Counted from the first letter of the stretch, positions 1-9,166 are shown. The stretch: DNA of 64,000 nucleotides from Enterobacteriaceae bacterium 4M9 (GCA_010092695.1 JAADJJ010000001.1:3286001-3350000); one strand, 5' to 3'. Notes: generated by a model from the letters alone, not told the origin. Numbers and translations: made by a program.

Positions 1-19
1 ATGGTTATAAGGAGCCACC

Positions 20-586
20 ATGCGAGTGATTACTCTTGCCGGAAGCCCGCGCTACCCTTCCCGCTCCAGCACCCTGCTGGAATATGCCCGTGAAAAGTTA
101 AACGCGCAGAAAATTGAGGTGTGTCACTGGCATGTACAGAATTTTGTCCCTGAAGACCTGCTCTACGCGCGCTTTGACAGCCCGGCGCTGTTGGCACTGA
201 GTGAACAACTGCGGGAAGCCGACGGGCTGATTGTCGCCACACCTATTTATAAGGCGTCATTTTCCGGTGTGCTGAAAACGCTGCTGGACCTGCTGCCCGA
301 GCGCGCACTGGACAATAAAGTGGTGCTGCCATTCGCCACCGGCGGCAGCATCGGCCACATGCTGGCAGTGGACTACGCGCTCAAACCCGTGCTGAACGCG
401 CTGAAAGCCCAGGAAGTGCTGCACGGCGTTTTTGCAGACGACAGCCAGATTGAAGACTACCAGCATCGCGCACGCTTCTCACCGCTGCTGCAACAGCGGC
501 TTGATGCAGCGCTTGAGGTTTTCTTGCAAGCGCTACAGCGCCACGGCAACCGTAACCACAGCATTTCGGGGGTCGCGCATGCTTAA
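20..586 (+). CDS. ssuE: NADPH-dependent FMN reductase SsuE
   Basis: Flavin reductase of 188 aa that supplies FMNH2 to a two-component alkanesulfonate monooxygenase for sulfur scavenging in the cytoplasm. The flavodoxin-like fold shows as the N-terminal phosphate loop LAGSPRYPSRS (residues 6-16) and the ATPIY segment near 73. Tyr119 lies in AVDYALKP, the pi-helix tyrosine region known from E. coli SsuE (191 aa). AAGGAG at 9-14 is a good ribosome binding site for ATG 20. It heads the ssuEA(D)CB cluster and overlaps ssuA by 8 nt. Its expected partner SsuD is destroyed in this window, so the reductase may be orphaned or serve another FMNH2-dependent oxygenase elsewhere. The promoter lies outside the window. 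Identity is confident. Confidence 0.95.
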   Translation: MRVITLAGSPRYPSRSSTLLEYAREKLNAQKIEVCHWHVQNFVPEDLLYARFDSPALLALSEQLREADGLIVATPIYKASFSGVLKTLLDLLPERALDNKVVLPFATGGSIGHMLAVDYALKPVLNALKAQEVLHGVFADDSQIEDYQHRARFSPLLQQRLDAALEVFLQALQRHGNRNHSISGVAHA

Positions 587-1550
587 TGGCCTTAGACGGC
601 ATGTTACCGGGTTTGCGCTCCTGGGCGCACTCAGCTTAAGCGCCCACGCCACAACTCCGGCAGCGCCATCGGAACTGCGCATTGGCTATCAGAAAGGCGC
701 TGTGGGTATGGTACTGGCCAAAAGCCACCGCCTGCTGGAGCAAAAGTGGCCAGACACGCGCGTGACCTGGGTGGAATTTCCGGCGGGTCCGCAACTGCTG
801 GAGGCACTTAACGTTGGCAGCATTGATGTAGGCGGCACCGGCGATATTCCGCCTATCTTTGCACAGGCGGCAGGTGCGGATTTGCTGTACGTGGGCGCTG
901 AACCTGCTAAACCGCTCGCAGAAGTGATTCTGGTAGCACAGGAAAGCCCCATTAAACGCGTGGCCGACCTCAAAGGGAAAAAAGTGGCGTTCCAGAAAGG
1001 TTCCAGCTCTCATAACCTGCTGCTACGTGCGCTACAGCAGGCCGGGCTGCGCTTTAGCGATATCCAGCCGGTCTATCTGACGCCCGCCGATGCCCGCGCC
1101 GCCTTTCAACAACATAACGTCGATGCCTGGGCCATCTGGGATCCGTATTACTCCGCAGCCCTTGAGCAGGGCGGCGTGCGCGTATTGACCGACGGGCGCA
1201 CACTGAACCTCACTGGTTCGTTTTATCTGGCGGAGCGCCGCTGGACCGAAAAGAATGCCGCATTTTTACAACAGGTGCTGGCGACGTTCAGCGAGGCTGA
1301 TGGCCTTACCCGCAGCGATAAACCGCAAAGTATTAAACTGCTGTCGCAGACTATTGGCCTGCCGGAGAGTGTGATTAGCCGCTACCTGCAACACCGCCCG
1401 GAAATGACCATCAAACCCGTTAGTGCCGACATTGCCGCGCGCCAACAACAAACGGCGGATCTGTTTTACAGCAACCGTCTGTTGCCGAAAAAAATCGATA
1501 TTCGCCAACGCATCTGGCAGCCCGCCACGCAGCAAGGAGAAAAATCATGA
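579..1550 (+). CDS. ssuA: Aliphatic sulfonate ABC transporter periplasmic binding protein SsuA
   Basis: Periplasmic receptor that delivers alkanesulfonates to SsuBC; 323 aa from the ATG at 579 (E. coli form about 319 aa). An upstream in-frame ATG at 432 would put about 49 residues of ssuE antisense-like sequence ahead of the signal peptide, so 579 is preferred. It overlaps the ssuE stop by 8 nt. Residues 1-24 form a Sec signal peptide with a hydrophobic GFALLGALSL core and an AHA cleavage site. The mature protein starts near TTPAAPSELRIGYQKG, the usual SsuA/NMT1-type opening, and continues with the family segments GTGDIPPIFAQAAGA and DAWAIWDPY. The reading frame is intact. The gene is kept although the downstream desulfonating enzyme is lost. 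Confidence 0.94.
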   Translation: MLNGLRRHVTGFALLGALSLSAHATTPAAPSELRIGYQKGAVGMVLAKSHRLLEQKWPDTRVTWVEFPAGPQLLEALNVGSIDVGGTGDIPPIFAQAAGADLLYVGAEPAKPLAEVILVAQESPIKRVADLKGKKVAFQKGSSSHNLLLRALQQAGLRFSDIQPVYLTPADARAAFQQHNVDAWAIWDPYYSAALEQGGVRVLTDGRTLNLTGSFYLAERRWTEKNAAFLQQVLATFSEADGLTRSDKPQSIKLLSQTIGLPESVISRYLQHRPEMTIKPVSADIAARQQQTADLFYSNRLLPKKIDIRQRIWQPATQQGEKS

Positions 1551-1798
1551 GTCTGAGTCGATTCTGGTTTCTGCTCGTGCACGGTAACGGCCTGCCTGTT
1601 TACCCCTTCGCGTCGCCGGGTTTCAGCAACGCTATTTGCTGCGACAACACTTGTCCCGAAAACGCCTGGCACGAAGGTGAGCCGTTATTAGCACAATGCA
1701 ATGTGGCGGTTTCCAGCATCCCGCGCCCACCGGTACGCCAGCCACAAAGCACAACGCTCGCCAACGCTTTTATCCCACGTCACATCGCACTGCGTTGA
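1547..1798 (+). pseudogene. ssuD: Remnant of alkanesulfonate monooxygenase ssuD (large internal deletion)
   Basis: An 83-codon ORF sits exactly where ssuD (about 381 codons) belongs, starting in an ATGA overlap with ssuA. Residues 1-14 (MSLSRFWFLLVHGN) match the SsuD N-terminus, in E. coli MSLNMFWFLPTHGD. The last 25-30 residues, with AVSSIPRPPVRQPQ and ANAFIPRHIALR, match the SsuD C-terminus (DVAIPEIPQPQP and ANDFIPRKVAQS). A weaker match to the preceding SsuD helix (ENAWHEGEPLL against EEAYRVGELLF) can be traced from about residue 44. The roughly 300 central residues, which form nearly the whole TIM barrel with the FMN and sulfonate sites, are absent. The product cannot be an active monooxygenase. 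The frame remains open into ssuC, which would preserve translation of the downstream genes. The family comparison is from memory. Confidence 0.88.
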
Positions 1799-1807
1799 GG
1801 AGGCTGG

Positions 1808-2596
1808 ATGAAACAACATTCACAATCGTGGCTAAACCGCCTCACGCCCTGGCTGCTACCGCTGGCGCTGCTCGCACTCTGGCAACTTGCCGCGTCGCAG
1901 GGCTGGATTGCTAACCGGGTGTTCCCCTCACCGCAGGGCGTTGCGCGCGCCTTCTGGACACTGTGTGTCAGCGGCGACCTGTGGCACCACCTGGCTATCA
2001 GCAGCTGGCGCGCCCTGCTCGGCTTTGCCATTGGCGGCTCCATTGGTCTGGCGCTCGGGCTAATCAGTGGGCTGTCACGCCTCGGCGAAAGGCTGCTGGA
2101 TACCTCGGTCCAGATGCTGCGCAATGTGCCGCATCTGGCGCTAATTCCGCTGGTGATTTTGTGGTTTGGCATCGACGAGACCGCCAAAATCTTTCTGGTA
2201 GCGCTGGGGACGCTATTTCCCATTTATATCAACACCTGGCACGGCATTCGCAATATCGACCCGGGGCTGCTGGAAATGGCGCGCAGCTATGGGCTCTCAG
2301 GCTTTAGCCTGTTTGCACAGGTGATTCTGCCCGGCGCGCTGCCGTCAATTATGGTCGGCGTGCGCTTTGCGCTGGGGCTAATGTGGCTAACGCTGATTGT
2401 GGCCGAAACCATTTCGGCTAACGCCGGTATTGGTTATCTGGCCATGAACGCACGTGAGTTTTTGCAGACCGATATCGTGGTCGTCGCCATTCTGCTTTAT
2501 GCCCTGCTCGGCAAGCTTGCAGATGTGAGCGCCCAGTTGCTGGAACGGCGCTGGTTGCGCTGGAACCCAGCCTATTTTCAACAGGAGGCGCTATGA
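1808..2596 (+). CDS. ssuC: Aliphatic sulfonate ABC transporter permease SsuC
   Basis: Inner-membrane permease of 262 aa (E. coli 263) carrying alkanesulfonates inward. About six transmembrane helices can be traced, starting with LTPWLLPLALLALWQLAAS near residue 12. The cytoplasmic EAA-type loop that contacts the ATPase is seen as MARSYGLSGFSLFAQVILPGALPSI. GAGG-type ribosome binding sequence lies just before ATG 1808, nine nt after the ssuD-remnant stop. It overlaps ssuB in an ATGA at 2593-2596, so permease and ATPase are translationally coupled. No lesion is visible, so uptake capacity appears intact. Confidence 0.94.
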   Translation: MKQHSQSWLNRLTPWLLPLALLALWQLAASQGWIANRVFPSPQGVARAFWTLCVSGDLWHHLAISSWRALLGFAIGGSIGLALGLISGLSRLGERLLDTSVQMLRNVPHLALIPLVILWFGIDETAKIFLVALGTLFPIYINTWHGIRNIDPGLLEMARSYGLSGFSLFAQVILPGALPSIMVGVRFALGLMWLTLIVAETISANAGIGYLAMNAREFLQTDIVVVAILLYALLGKLADVSAQLLERRWLRWNPAYFQQEAL

Positions 2597-3366
2597 ATAC
2601 CGCGCGACTGACGCCAGGACTGCCGCTGTTGCTCAACCATATAAGCAAACGCTACGGTGAAAAAACTATCCTTAATGAACTGGATTTGCATATTCCCGCC
2701 GGGCAGTTTGTTGCGGTGGTGGGCCGCAGCGGCGGTGGTAAAAGCACGCTGCTGCGCCTGCTGGCCGGGCTTGAACCTGCCAGCGGCGGCGAAATTCTGG
2801 CGGGCAATGCACCTCTGGCAACCGCACAGGAAGAAACACGCCTGATGTTCCAGGAAGCGCGGCTGCTCCCGTGGAAATCCGTTATCGACAATGTCGGCCT
2901 TGGGCTTAAAGGCAACTGGAAGGGCGCAGCAACGCAGGCGCTTGAGGCCGTTGGCCTGTCAAACCGCGCCAGCGAATGGCCCGCCGCGCTTTCGGGCGGC
3001 CAGAAGCAACGCGTGGCGCTGGCGCGGGCGTTAATCCATCGCCCTGCCCTGCTGCTGCTTGATGAACCGCTTGGCGCGCTGGATGCGCTCACGCGCATTG
3101 AGATGCAGGAGCTTATTGTCTCACTGTGGCAGGAGCACGCTTTCACCGTGCTGCTGGTCACGCACGATGTGAGTGAAGCGGTGGCCATGGCCGACCGGGT
3201 GCTGCTAATTGAAGACGGTAAAATCGGGCTGGATTTAACGGTTGACCTGCCGCGCCCGCGGCGCATAGGGTCGGCACGACTCGCTGAGCTTGAAGGCCAG
3301 GTGTTGGCTCGCGTGATGCAGCGCGGCAAAAGCGAAGACCGGGAGCAAAAAACGCGGGCGGGATGA
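2593..3366 (+). CDS. ssuB: Aliphatic sulfonate ABC transporter ATPase SsuB
   Basis: Cytoplasmic ATPase of 257 aa energising SsuAC. It has Walker A GRSGGGKST (residues 44-52), the ABC signature LSGGQKQR (133-140), Walker B LLLLDEP (153-159) followed by the D-loop LGALD, and an H-loop histidine in LLVTHD. This is the typical nitrate/sulfonate/taurine branch. The start overlaps the ssuC stop by ATGA. It is the last gene of the cluster. It is followed after 26 nt by the pepN terminator hairpin, which has A-runs on the ssuB side and could also end ssu transcription, though less efficiently. Confidence 0.94.
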   Translation: MNTARLTPGLPLLLNHISKRYGEKTILNELDLHIPAGQFVAVVGRSGGGKSTLLRLLAGLEPASGGEILAGNAPLATAQEETRLMFQEARLLPWKSVIDNVGLGLKGNWKGAATQALEAVGLSNRASEWPAALSGGQKQRVALARALIHRPALLLLDEPLGALDALTRIEMQELIVSLWQEHAFTVLLVTHDVSEAVAMADRVLLIEDGKIGLDLTVDLPRPRRIGSARLAELEGQVLARVMQRGKSEDREQKTRAG

Positions 3367-3385
3367 CCACATTTTGCCACAGCAA

Positions 3386-3420
3386 TAAAAAAGGCGAGCC
3401 TCAATTCATCGAGACTCGCC
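3386..3420 (-). terminator. pepN terminator (possibly shared with ssuB)
   Basis: A 10-bp stem (3393-3402 with 3411-3420, one mismatch) and 8-nt loop lies between the convergent ssuB and pepN. On the minus strand it is followed by a run of six U, so it fits best as the pepN terminator. Confidence 0.75.
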
Positions 3421-3435
3421 CTGGTGACTGACAAA

Positions 3436-6048
3436 TTATGCCAGTGCTTTGGTCACTTTCTCAAACAGATCGCCAGACAGATTTGGCAGCGCCTTAAGCT
3501 GCTCCAGCGCCGCACGCATCAGCTGCTGACGCTTCTCATCATAACGTTTAAGGCGAATCAACGGCTCAATCAGGCGTGAAGCCACCTGCGGGTTGCGGCT
3601 GTTAAGCTCAGTCAGCATTTCTACCAGGAACTGATAGCCGCTGCCATCGAGCGCGTGGAACGCCGCCGGATTGGCGCTGACAAATGCGCCAATCAGTGAA
3701 CGCACGCGGTTGGGGTTACTCATGGAGAAGGAGCGATGGTTGAGCAGCTTGCGCACATTCACCAGCACGTCGTCTGCCGGGCTGGTGGCCTGCAACATCA
3801 GCCATTTGTCCATCACCAGACCATCCTGATGCCATTTTTCATCGTACTGCGCCATCAGCGCATCAGCGCACGGCAGTTCTGCGGCAACCGCCGCTGAGAG
3901 CGCCGCTATCGCGTCCGTCATGTTGTCCGCATCGCGATATTGCGCCGTCACCAGGGTTTCGGCCAGTTTCGGTTCATCAAAGGCCAGATAGCGCAGGCAG
4001 ACGTTACGCAGCGCGCGCTTACCGATGTCGCCGTGATCGACACGGTAGGCATCCAGCGCCATCGCGTTATATACCGCCAGCAGTTCATCAGCGAGTTCAT
4101 GCGCCAGCGCGCGGGTCAGCGCGTTGTACACAGCGGCAATCGCCAGCGGATCGATAATCTCAAACAGCTCGGCAATTTCACTTTGCGACGGCAATGTCAT
4201 GATTTCGGCCGCCAGCGCCGGGTCGATATGCTCATCCAGCAGCACAGCGCGAAACGCATCTGCAACGTGCTGAGGAAGCGCTAGCGGCTGCCCTGCCTGC
4301 TGGCGCGCGACGTTAAGCTTAATGGCGGTCGCAAGCAGACTCTGCGCGGCATCCCAGCGGGAGAAGTCATTACGCGCATGGCGCATCAGGAACGTAAGCT
4401 GTGCGTCACTCCAGTTGTATTCAAGCTTCACCGGTGCTGAGAACTCACGCAGCAGTGACGGCACCGGCTGGAAGTAAACGTTGTCAAAAACAAACGTCTG
4501 CTCGGCCTGGGTAACATTCAGCACGTTGTGGACAGGATGACCGTTATGCTGCAACGGAATAACCTTGCCGTCGTTGTCGTAAAGCTCGATATCAAACGGA
4601 ATATGCAGCGGCAGTTTTTCTGAACCGTCTGCTGTTGGCGGTGTGTGCTGGCTGACAGTGAGCGTGTACTGCTCGGTCTGCGGGTCATAATCATCCTGCA
4701 CCGTCACAACTGGCGTACCGGACTGGCTGTACCAGCGGCGGAAATGGGACAAGTCGATATTGGACGCATCCTCCATGGCCTGCACAAAATCGTCGCAGGT
4801 GGCGGCGCTGCCGTCATGGCGCTCAAAGTAAAGCTGCATCCCTTTCTGGAAGTTTGCCTCGCCCAGCAGCGTATGCAGCATACGAATCACTTCTGCGCCC
4901 TTTTCATACACTGTCAGGGTGTAGAAGTTGTTCATCTCAATGACCATTTCCGGGCGAATCGGGTGCGCCATTGGGCTTGCGTCTTCAGCAAACTGCATAC
5001 CGCGCATGGTACGCACGTTGCTGATGCGGTTAACCGCACGCGAACCAAGATCGGAGCTGAACTCCTGGTCGCGAAATACTGTCAGCCCTTCTTTGAGACT
5101 CAACTGGAACCAGTCACGGCAGGTGACGCGGTTGCCGGTCCAGTTGTGAAAATATTCGTGGCCAATCACCCGCTCAATATTCAGATAATCCTTATCCGTG
5201 GCGGTATCGGTACGCGCCAGCACAAATTTGGAGTTAAAGACGTTAAGGCCTTTGTTCTCCATTGCCCCCATGTTGAAGAAATCCACGGCGACAATCATAT
5301 AAATGTCGAGGTCATACTCCAGACCAAAGCGGGTCTCGTCCCACTTCATGGAGTTTTTCAGCGACGTCATCGCCCAGTCAGCGCGATCGAGGTTGCCACG
5401 GTCAACGTACAGTTCCAGCGCCACGTCACGCCCGGAGCGGGTGGTGAAGGTATCGCGCAGCACGTCAAAATCACCGGCCACCAGCGCAAACAGGTAGCCT
5501 GGCTTCGGGAACGGGTCCTGCCACTGCATCCAGTGACGGCCATCGTCCAACTCGCCCTGTGCCACGCGGTTGCCGTTAGACAGTAAATAAGGGTAACGCG
5601 CTTTGTCGGCGGTGATTTTGGTGGTAAAACGCGCCAGCACGTCCGGGCGGTCCAGATACCAGGTAATATGACGAAAGCCTTCCGCTTCGCACTGGGTACA
5701 TAGCGCCTCGCCAGACTGGTACAACCCTTCCAGCGCGGTATTTGCCGCCGGGCTGATTTCATTAACCACCGTCAGCGTGAAGCGGTCAGGCAGGTTATCA
5801 AGAACCAGCGCGCCCTCTTCCAGGCGGTAGCTTTGCCAGGGCGTGCCATCGACCTCCACAGCGATAAGCGTTAAATCCTCGCCGTCCAGGCGCAGCGCCG
5901 CGGTATGGTTACCCTGGCGCTGCACCCGGCTCACCGCAGTCACCGTGGTTTTGGCCGCATCCAGCTCAAAGGCCAGGTCTATATCTGTAATCGTATATTC
6001 CGGCGCTGTGTAATCGCGGCGGTATTTCGCTTGTGGCTGCTGTGTCAT
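3436..6048 (-). CDS. pepN: Aminopeptidase N (M1 family)
   Basis: Broad-specificity zinc aminopeptidase of 870 aa, the length of E. coli PepN. It acts in the cytoplasm in the last steps of ATP-dependent protein turnover by removing N-terminal residues from peptides. The exopeptidase motif GAMEN is at residues 261-265. The zinc site is HEYFH (297-301) with the third ligand Glu320 in LKEGLT, the numbering of the E. coli enzyme. The C-terminal helical domain is complete to the stop. It is divergent from pncB across 269 bp that must hold both promoters. The reading frame is intact and nothing is unusual. Confidence 0.97.
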   Translation of the reverse strand: MTQQPQAKYRRDYTAPEYTITDIDLAFELDAAKTTVTAVSRVQRQGNHTAALRLDGEDLTLIAVEVDGTPWQSYRLEEGALVLDNLPDRFTLTVVNEISPAANTALEGLYQSGEALCTQCEAEGFRHITWYLDRPDVLARFTTKITADKARYPYLLSNGNRVAQGELDDGRHWMQWQDPFPKPGYLFALVAGDFDVLRDTFTTRSGRDVALELYVDRGNLDRADWAMTSLKNSMKWDETRFGLEYDLDIYMIVAVDFFNMGAMENKGLNVFNSKFVLARTDTATDKDYLNIERVIGHEYFHNWTGNRVTCRDWFQLSLKEGLTVFRDQEFSSDLGSRAVNRISNVRTMRGMQFAEDASPMAHPIRPEMVIEMNNFYTLTVYEKGAEVIRMLHTLLGEANFQKGMQLYFERHDGSAATCDDFVQAMEDASNIDLSHFRRWYSQSGTPVVTVQDDYDPQTEQYTLTVSQHTPPTADGSEKLPLHIPFDIELYDNDGKVIPLQHNGHPVHNVLNVTQAEQTFVFDNVYFQPVPSLLREFSAPVKLEYNWSDAQLTFLMRHARNDFSRWDAAQSLLATAIKLNVARQQAGQPLALPQHVADAFRAVLLDEHIDPALAAEIMTLPSQSEIAELFEIIDPLAIAAVYNALTRALAHELADELLAVYNAMALDAYRVDHGDIGKRALRNVCLRYLAFDEPKLAETLVTAQYRDADNMTDAIAALSAAVAAELPCADALMAQYDEKWHQDGLVMDKWLMLQATSPADDVLVNVRKLLNHRSFSMSNPNRVRSLIGAFVSANPAAFHALDGSGYQFLVEMLTELNSRNPQVASRLIEPLIRLKRYDEKRQQLMRAALEQLKALPNLSGDLFEKVTKALA

Positions 6049-6219
6049 AAAAAAGCCTTCTGTATCGTCCGTAAGTCACGTCTGACAGTCTATTCCTGTT
6101 GCCGCCATGTTGCCACGGCGAATCGTCTGCTTGCGCAATGCGGCCCTGCGCCTGCTACATTCCTGCAACAGGCGGCACGAATTGCCCTCGACCCACAGCG
6201 GCGCTTGTGTTGTGATTCT

Positions 6220-6249
6220 GGTTTAATAAACCGATAATCAGGGTATACT
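6220..6249 (+). promoter_or_regulatory. Candidate pncB promoter with palindrome, possible NadR site
   Basis: A 13-nt palindrome GGTTTAATAAACC (6220-6232) lies just upstream of a TATACT -10-like element (6244-6249) in the pepN/pncB divergent region. NadR is known to repress pncB through a TGTTTA/TAAACA-type dyad. This site has related half-sites but shorter spacing, so NadR binding is only a suggestion. Confidence 0.35.
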
Positions 6250-6317
6250 CCCGCGTCTTTATCTGTATTAGCACTGACTGATGGAAACGCTCCTGTGAGA
6301 GGATGCCGCAACGCGCT

Positions 6318-7520
6318 ATGACACGATACGCTTCCCCGATACTGCAAACCCTGCTCGATACGGACGCCTACAAGCTCCATATGCAGCAGGCGGTTTTTCA
6401 CCACTATGATGATGTGAATGTCGCGGCGGAGTTTCGCTGCCGTGGTGACGATCTGCTGGGTATCTACGCTGACGCTATCCGCGAACAGGTCGAAGAGATG
6501 CGCCACCTCGCCCTGACGGACAGCGAATTCAGCTGGCTTTCTGTCCTGCCATTCTTTAAGGACGATTATCTGAACTGGCTGCGTCAGTTCCGTTATAACC
6601 CTGAGCAGGTCAAAATCAGCAACCAGCACGGCAAGCTGGATATTCGCCTGACCGGCCCGTGGCGTGAAGTCATTATGTGGGAAGTGCCGCTGCTCGCCGT
6701 CATCAGCGAAGTGGTGCACCGCTTCCGCTCGCCAGAAGCGAGTGTCGACATGGCGCTGGCGTCACTTGAAAGCAAATTGCAGGATTTCAGCAGAATCACT
6801 GCCAAACTCGACATGAGCCAGTTCCGTCTGATGGATTTCGGCACCCGCCGCCGCTTCTCGCGCGAGGTGCAGCAGGCCATTGTCGAGCGCCTGCAACAGG
6901 AGCCGTGGTTCATCGGCACCAGCAACTACGATCTGGCGCGCCGCCTGAACCTGACGCCGATGGGTACCCAGGCACACGAGTGGTTCCAGGCGCACCAGCA
7001 AATCAGCCCTGTGCTGGCCAACAGCCAGCGTGCAGCGCTGGAAGCCTGGCTTGCAGAATACCCTGACCAACTCGGTATCGCGCTGACTGACTGCATCACC
7101 ATGGACGCGTTCCTGCGTGATTTTGGCCGCGAGTTCGCCACCCGCTATCAGGGGCTGCGCCACGACTCCGGCGACCCGGTTCAGTGGGGCGAAAAAGCCG
7201 TTGCCCATTACGAGAAGCTCGGTATTGATCCCCACAGCAAGACGCTGATTTTCTCCGATAACCTCGATTTCCAGAAAGCGGTCGATTTGTATCGCCACTT
7301 TGCTTCACGCATCCAGCTTGGTTTTGGTATTGGTACACGCCTGACCTGCGATATTCCCGGTGTTAAGCCGCTGAATATTGTGATTAAGCTCGTTGAATGT
7401 AACGGCAAGCCGGTGGCAAAACTCTCCGACAGCCCCGGCAAAACCATCTGTGAAGACAAAGCTTTTGTGCGCGCACTGCGTAAAGCCTTTGACCTGCCGC
7501 AGGTGCGCCGGGCAAGTTGA
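6318..7520 (+). CDS. pncB: Nicotinate phosphoribosyltransferase
   Basis: Converts nicotinate and PRPP to nicotinate mononucleotide, with ATP hydrolysis, in the NAD salvage pathway. From ATG 6318 the protein is 400 aa and begins MTRYASP, equal to E. coli PncB (MTQFASP, 400 aa). A closer in-frame ATG at 6303 would add MPQRA. GAGAGG at 6297-6302 abuts that upstream ATG, so family length rather than spacing decides the start. The autophosphorylated histidine is His220 in PMGTQAHEWF. RHDSGDP and the C-terminal KLSDSPGKTI segments are also conserved. The frame is intact; gene order pepN-pncB-asnS is the enterobacterial one. Confidence 0.96.
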   Translation: MTRYASPILQTLLDTDAYKLHMQQAVFHHYDDVNVAAEFRCRGDDLLGIYADAIREQVEEMRHLALTDSEFSWLSVLPFFKDDYLNWLRQFRYNPEQVKISNQHGKLDIRLTGPWREVIMWEVPLLAVISEVVHRFRSPEASVDMALASLESKLQDFSRITAKLDMSQFRLMDFGTRRRFSREVQQAIVERLQQEPWFIGTSNYDLARRLNLTPMGTQAHEWFQAHQQISPVLANSQRAALEAWLAEYPDQLGIALTDCITMDAFLRDFGREFATRYQGLRHDSGDPVQWGEKAVAHYEKLGIDPHSKTLIFSDNLDFQKAVDLYRHFASRIQLGFGIGTRLTCDIPGVKPLNIVIKLVECNGKPVAKLSDSPGKTICEDKAFVRALRKAFDLPQVRRAS

Positions 7521-7525
7521 CCTCC

Positions 7526-7550
7526 GGGCGCACGCGTTGCGCCCTTCCTT
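7526..7550 (+). terminator. Hairpin after pncB
   Basis: A 7-bp perfect GC stem GGGCGCA/TGCGCCC (7526-7532 with 7538-7544) starts 5 nt after the pncB stop. It is followed by a pyrimidine-rich but interrupted T tract, so it is probably a moderate rho-independent terminator. Confidence 0.5.
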
Positions 7551-7746
7551 CCTGTCCCTTTTCTGTTTATCTGATGCGAATTCTGCTTGCCCGAGCGCAT
7601 TTGGCAGGTAACATAGGTATCCCCCTGTTGCAGGGTAAACTTTTTATTTCCGGGATCCGCAGGCGGCCCCGCGTGCTAAACACGTGTGGCGCCGTAACAT
7701 GCAGGCGTACCGGAATGTCATCACAGACCTTTTAAGAGAGAAAAAT

Positions 7747-9147
7747 ATGAGCGTTGTGCCTGTAGCTGACGTACTCCAGGGCCGCGTCGCCGTTGACAGT
7801 GAAGTCACCGTGCGCGGATGGGTACGCACACGTAGAGATTCTAAAGCCGGTATCTCCTTCCTCGCCGTTTATGACGGTTCCTGCTTTGATCCCGTACAGG
7901 CCGTCATTAATAATTCTCTGCCAAATTACAATGAAGACGTACTGCGTCTGACCACCGGTTGCTCCGTGATTGTGACCGGCACCGTTGTCGCTTCTCCGGG
8001 GCAGGGCCAGAGCTTCGAAATTCAGGCCACTCAGGTTGAAGTCGCTGGCTGGGTCGAGGATCCAGATACCTATCCGATGGCCGCTAAACGCCACAGCATT
8101 GAGTACCTGCGTGAAGTAGCACACCTGCGCCCGCGTACCAATATGATTGGTGCCGTTGCGCGCGTGCGCCACACGCTGGCACAGGCGCTGCATCGTTTCT
8201 TTGACGAGCAGGGCTTCTTCTGGGTCTCTACCCCGCTGATTACCGCCTCGGATACCGAAGGTGCGGGTGAAATGTTCCGCGTCTCAACGCTGGACATGGA
8301 AAACCTGCCGCGTAACGACCAGGGTAAAGTGGACTATGAGCAGGATTTCTTCGGCAAAGAAGCGTTCCTGACGGTCTCCGGCCAGCTCAATGGCGAAACC
8401 TATGCCTGTGCGCTGTCAAAGATTTATACCTTTGGTCCAACCTTTCGCGCGGAAAACTCCAACACCAGTCGCCACCTGGCAGAATTCTGGATGCTGGAGC
8501 CGGAAGTGGCGTTTGCTGACCTCAACGACGTTGCCTCACTGGCAGAAGCGATGCTCAAATATGTCTTCAAAGCGGTACTCGACGAGCGCCGTGACGACAT
8601 GCAGTTCTTTGCCGAGCGCGTTGATAAAGAAGCCATTGAGCGCCTGGAGCGTTTTGTTGCCGCTGATTTTGCGCAGGTAGACTATACCGATGCGGTCGCC
8701 ATCCTTGAGAAGTGCGGCGAGAAATTTGAAAACCCGGTTTACTGGGGCGTGGATCTCGCGTCTGAGCATGAGCGCTACCTGGCCGAGAAACACTTTAAGG
8801 CACCGGTGGTTGTAAAAAACTACCCGAAAGACATTAAAGCCTTCTATATGCGCCTTAACGAAGACGGTAAAACCGTCGCGGCAATGGACGTGCTGGCACC
8901 GGGCATCGGCGAAATCATCGGCGGCTCACAGCGTGAAGAGCGTCTGGACGTTCTGGATGCCCGTATGGTGGAAATGGGCCTAAATAAAGAAGACTACTGG
9001 TGGTATCGCGACCTGCGTCGTTACGGCACCGTACCGCACTCAGGCTTCGGGCTGGGCTTTGAGCGTCTGATTGCCTACGTGACGGGTGTACAAAACGTGC
9101 GTGACGTTATCCCCTTCCCGCGTACACCACGCAACGCCAGCTTCTAA
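7747..9147 (+). CDS. asnS: Asparagine-tRNA ligase
   Basis: Class IIb aminoacyl-tRNA synthetase that charges tRNA-Asn. The ATG at 7747 gives MSVVPVADVLQGRVAV and 466 aa, the exact E. coli length; the longer ORF back to 7684 adds 21 unlikely residues. The N-terminal OB-fold anticodon-binding domain spans about residues 15-105 (VTVRGWVRTRRDSK). The catalytic core carries FRAENSNTSRHLAEFWMLEPE (motif 2, about residues 220-240) and GFGLGFERL near the C-terminus (motif 3). The last residues IPFPRTPRNASF are family-typical. AAGAGAG about 6-10 nt upstream serves as ribosome binding site. It is closed by a strong terminator. Confidence 0.97.
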   Translation: MSVVPVADVLQGRVAVDSEVTVRGWVRTRRDSKAGISFLAVYDGSCFDPVQAVINNSLPNYNEDVLRLTTGCSVIVTGTVVASPGQGQSFEIQATQVEVAGWVEDPDTYPMAAKRHSIEYLREVAHLRPRTNMIGAVARVRHTLAQALHRFFDEQGFFWVSTPLITASDTEGAGEMFRVSTLDMENLPRNDQGKVDYEQDFFGKEAFLTVSGQLNGETYACALSKIYTFGPTFRAENSNTSRHLAEFWMLEPEVAFADLNDVASLAEAMLKYVFKAVLDERRDDMQFFAERVDKEAIERLERFVAADFAQVDYTDAVAILEKCGEKFENPVYWGVDLASEHERYLAEKHFKAPVVVKNYPKDIKAFYMRLNEDGKTVAAMDVLAPGIGEIIGGSQREERLDVLDARMVEMGLNKEDYWWYRDLRRYGTVPHSGFGLGFERLIAYVTGVQNVRDVIPFPRTPRNASF

Positions 9148-9166
9148 GAGAAATATTTACCTTTCC

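Noticed and set aside
4645..5586. 313-codon ORF opposite pepN
   Set aside because: Antisense shadow of a well-conserved gene, His/Val-rich composition typical of such shadows.
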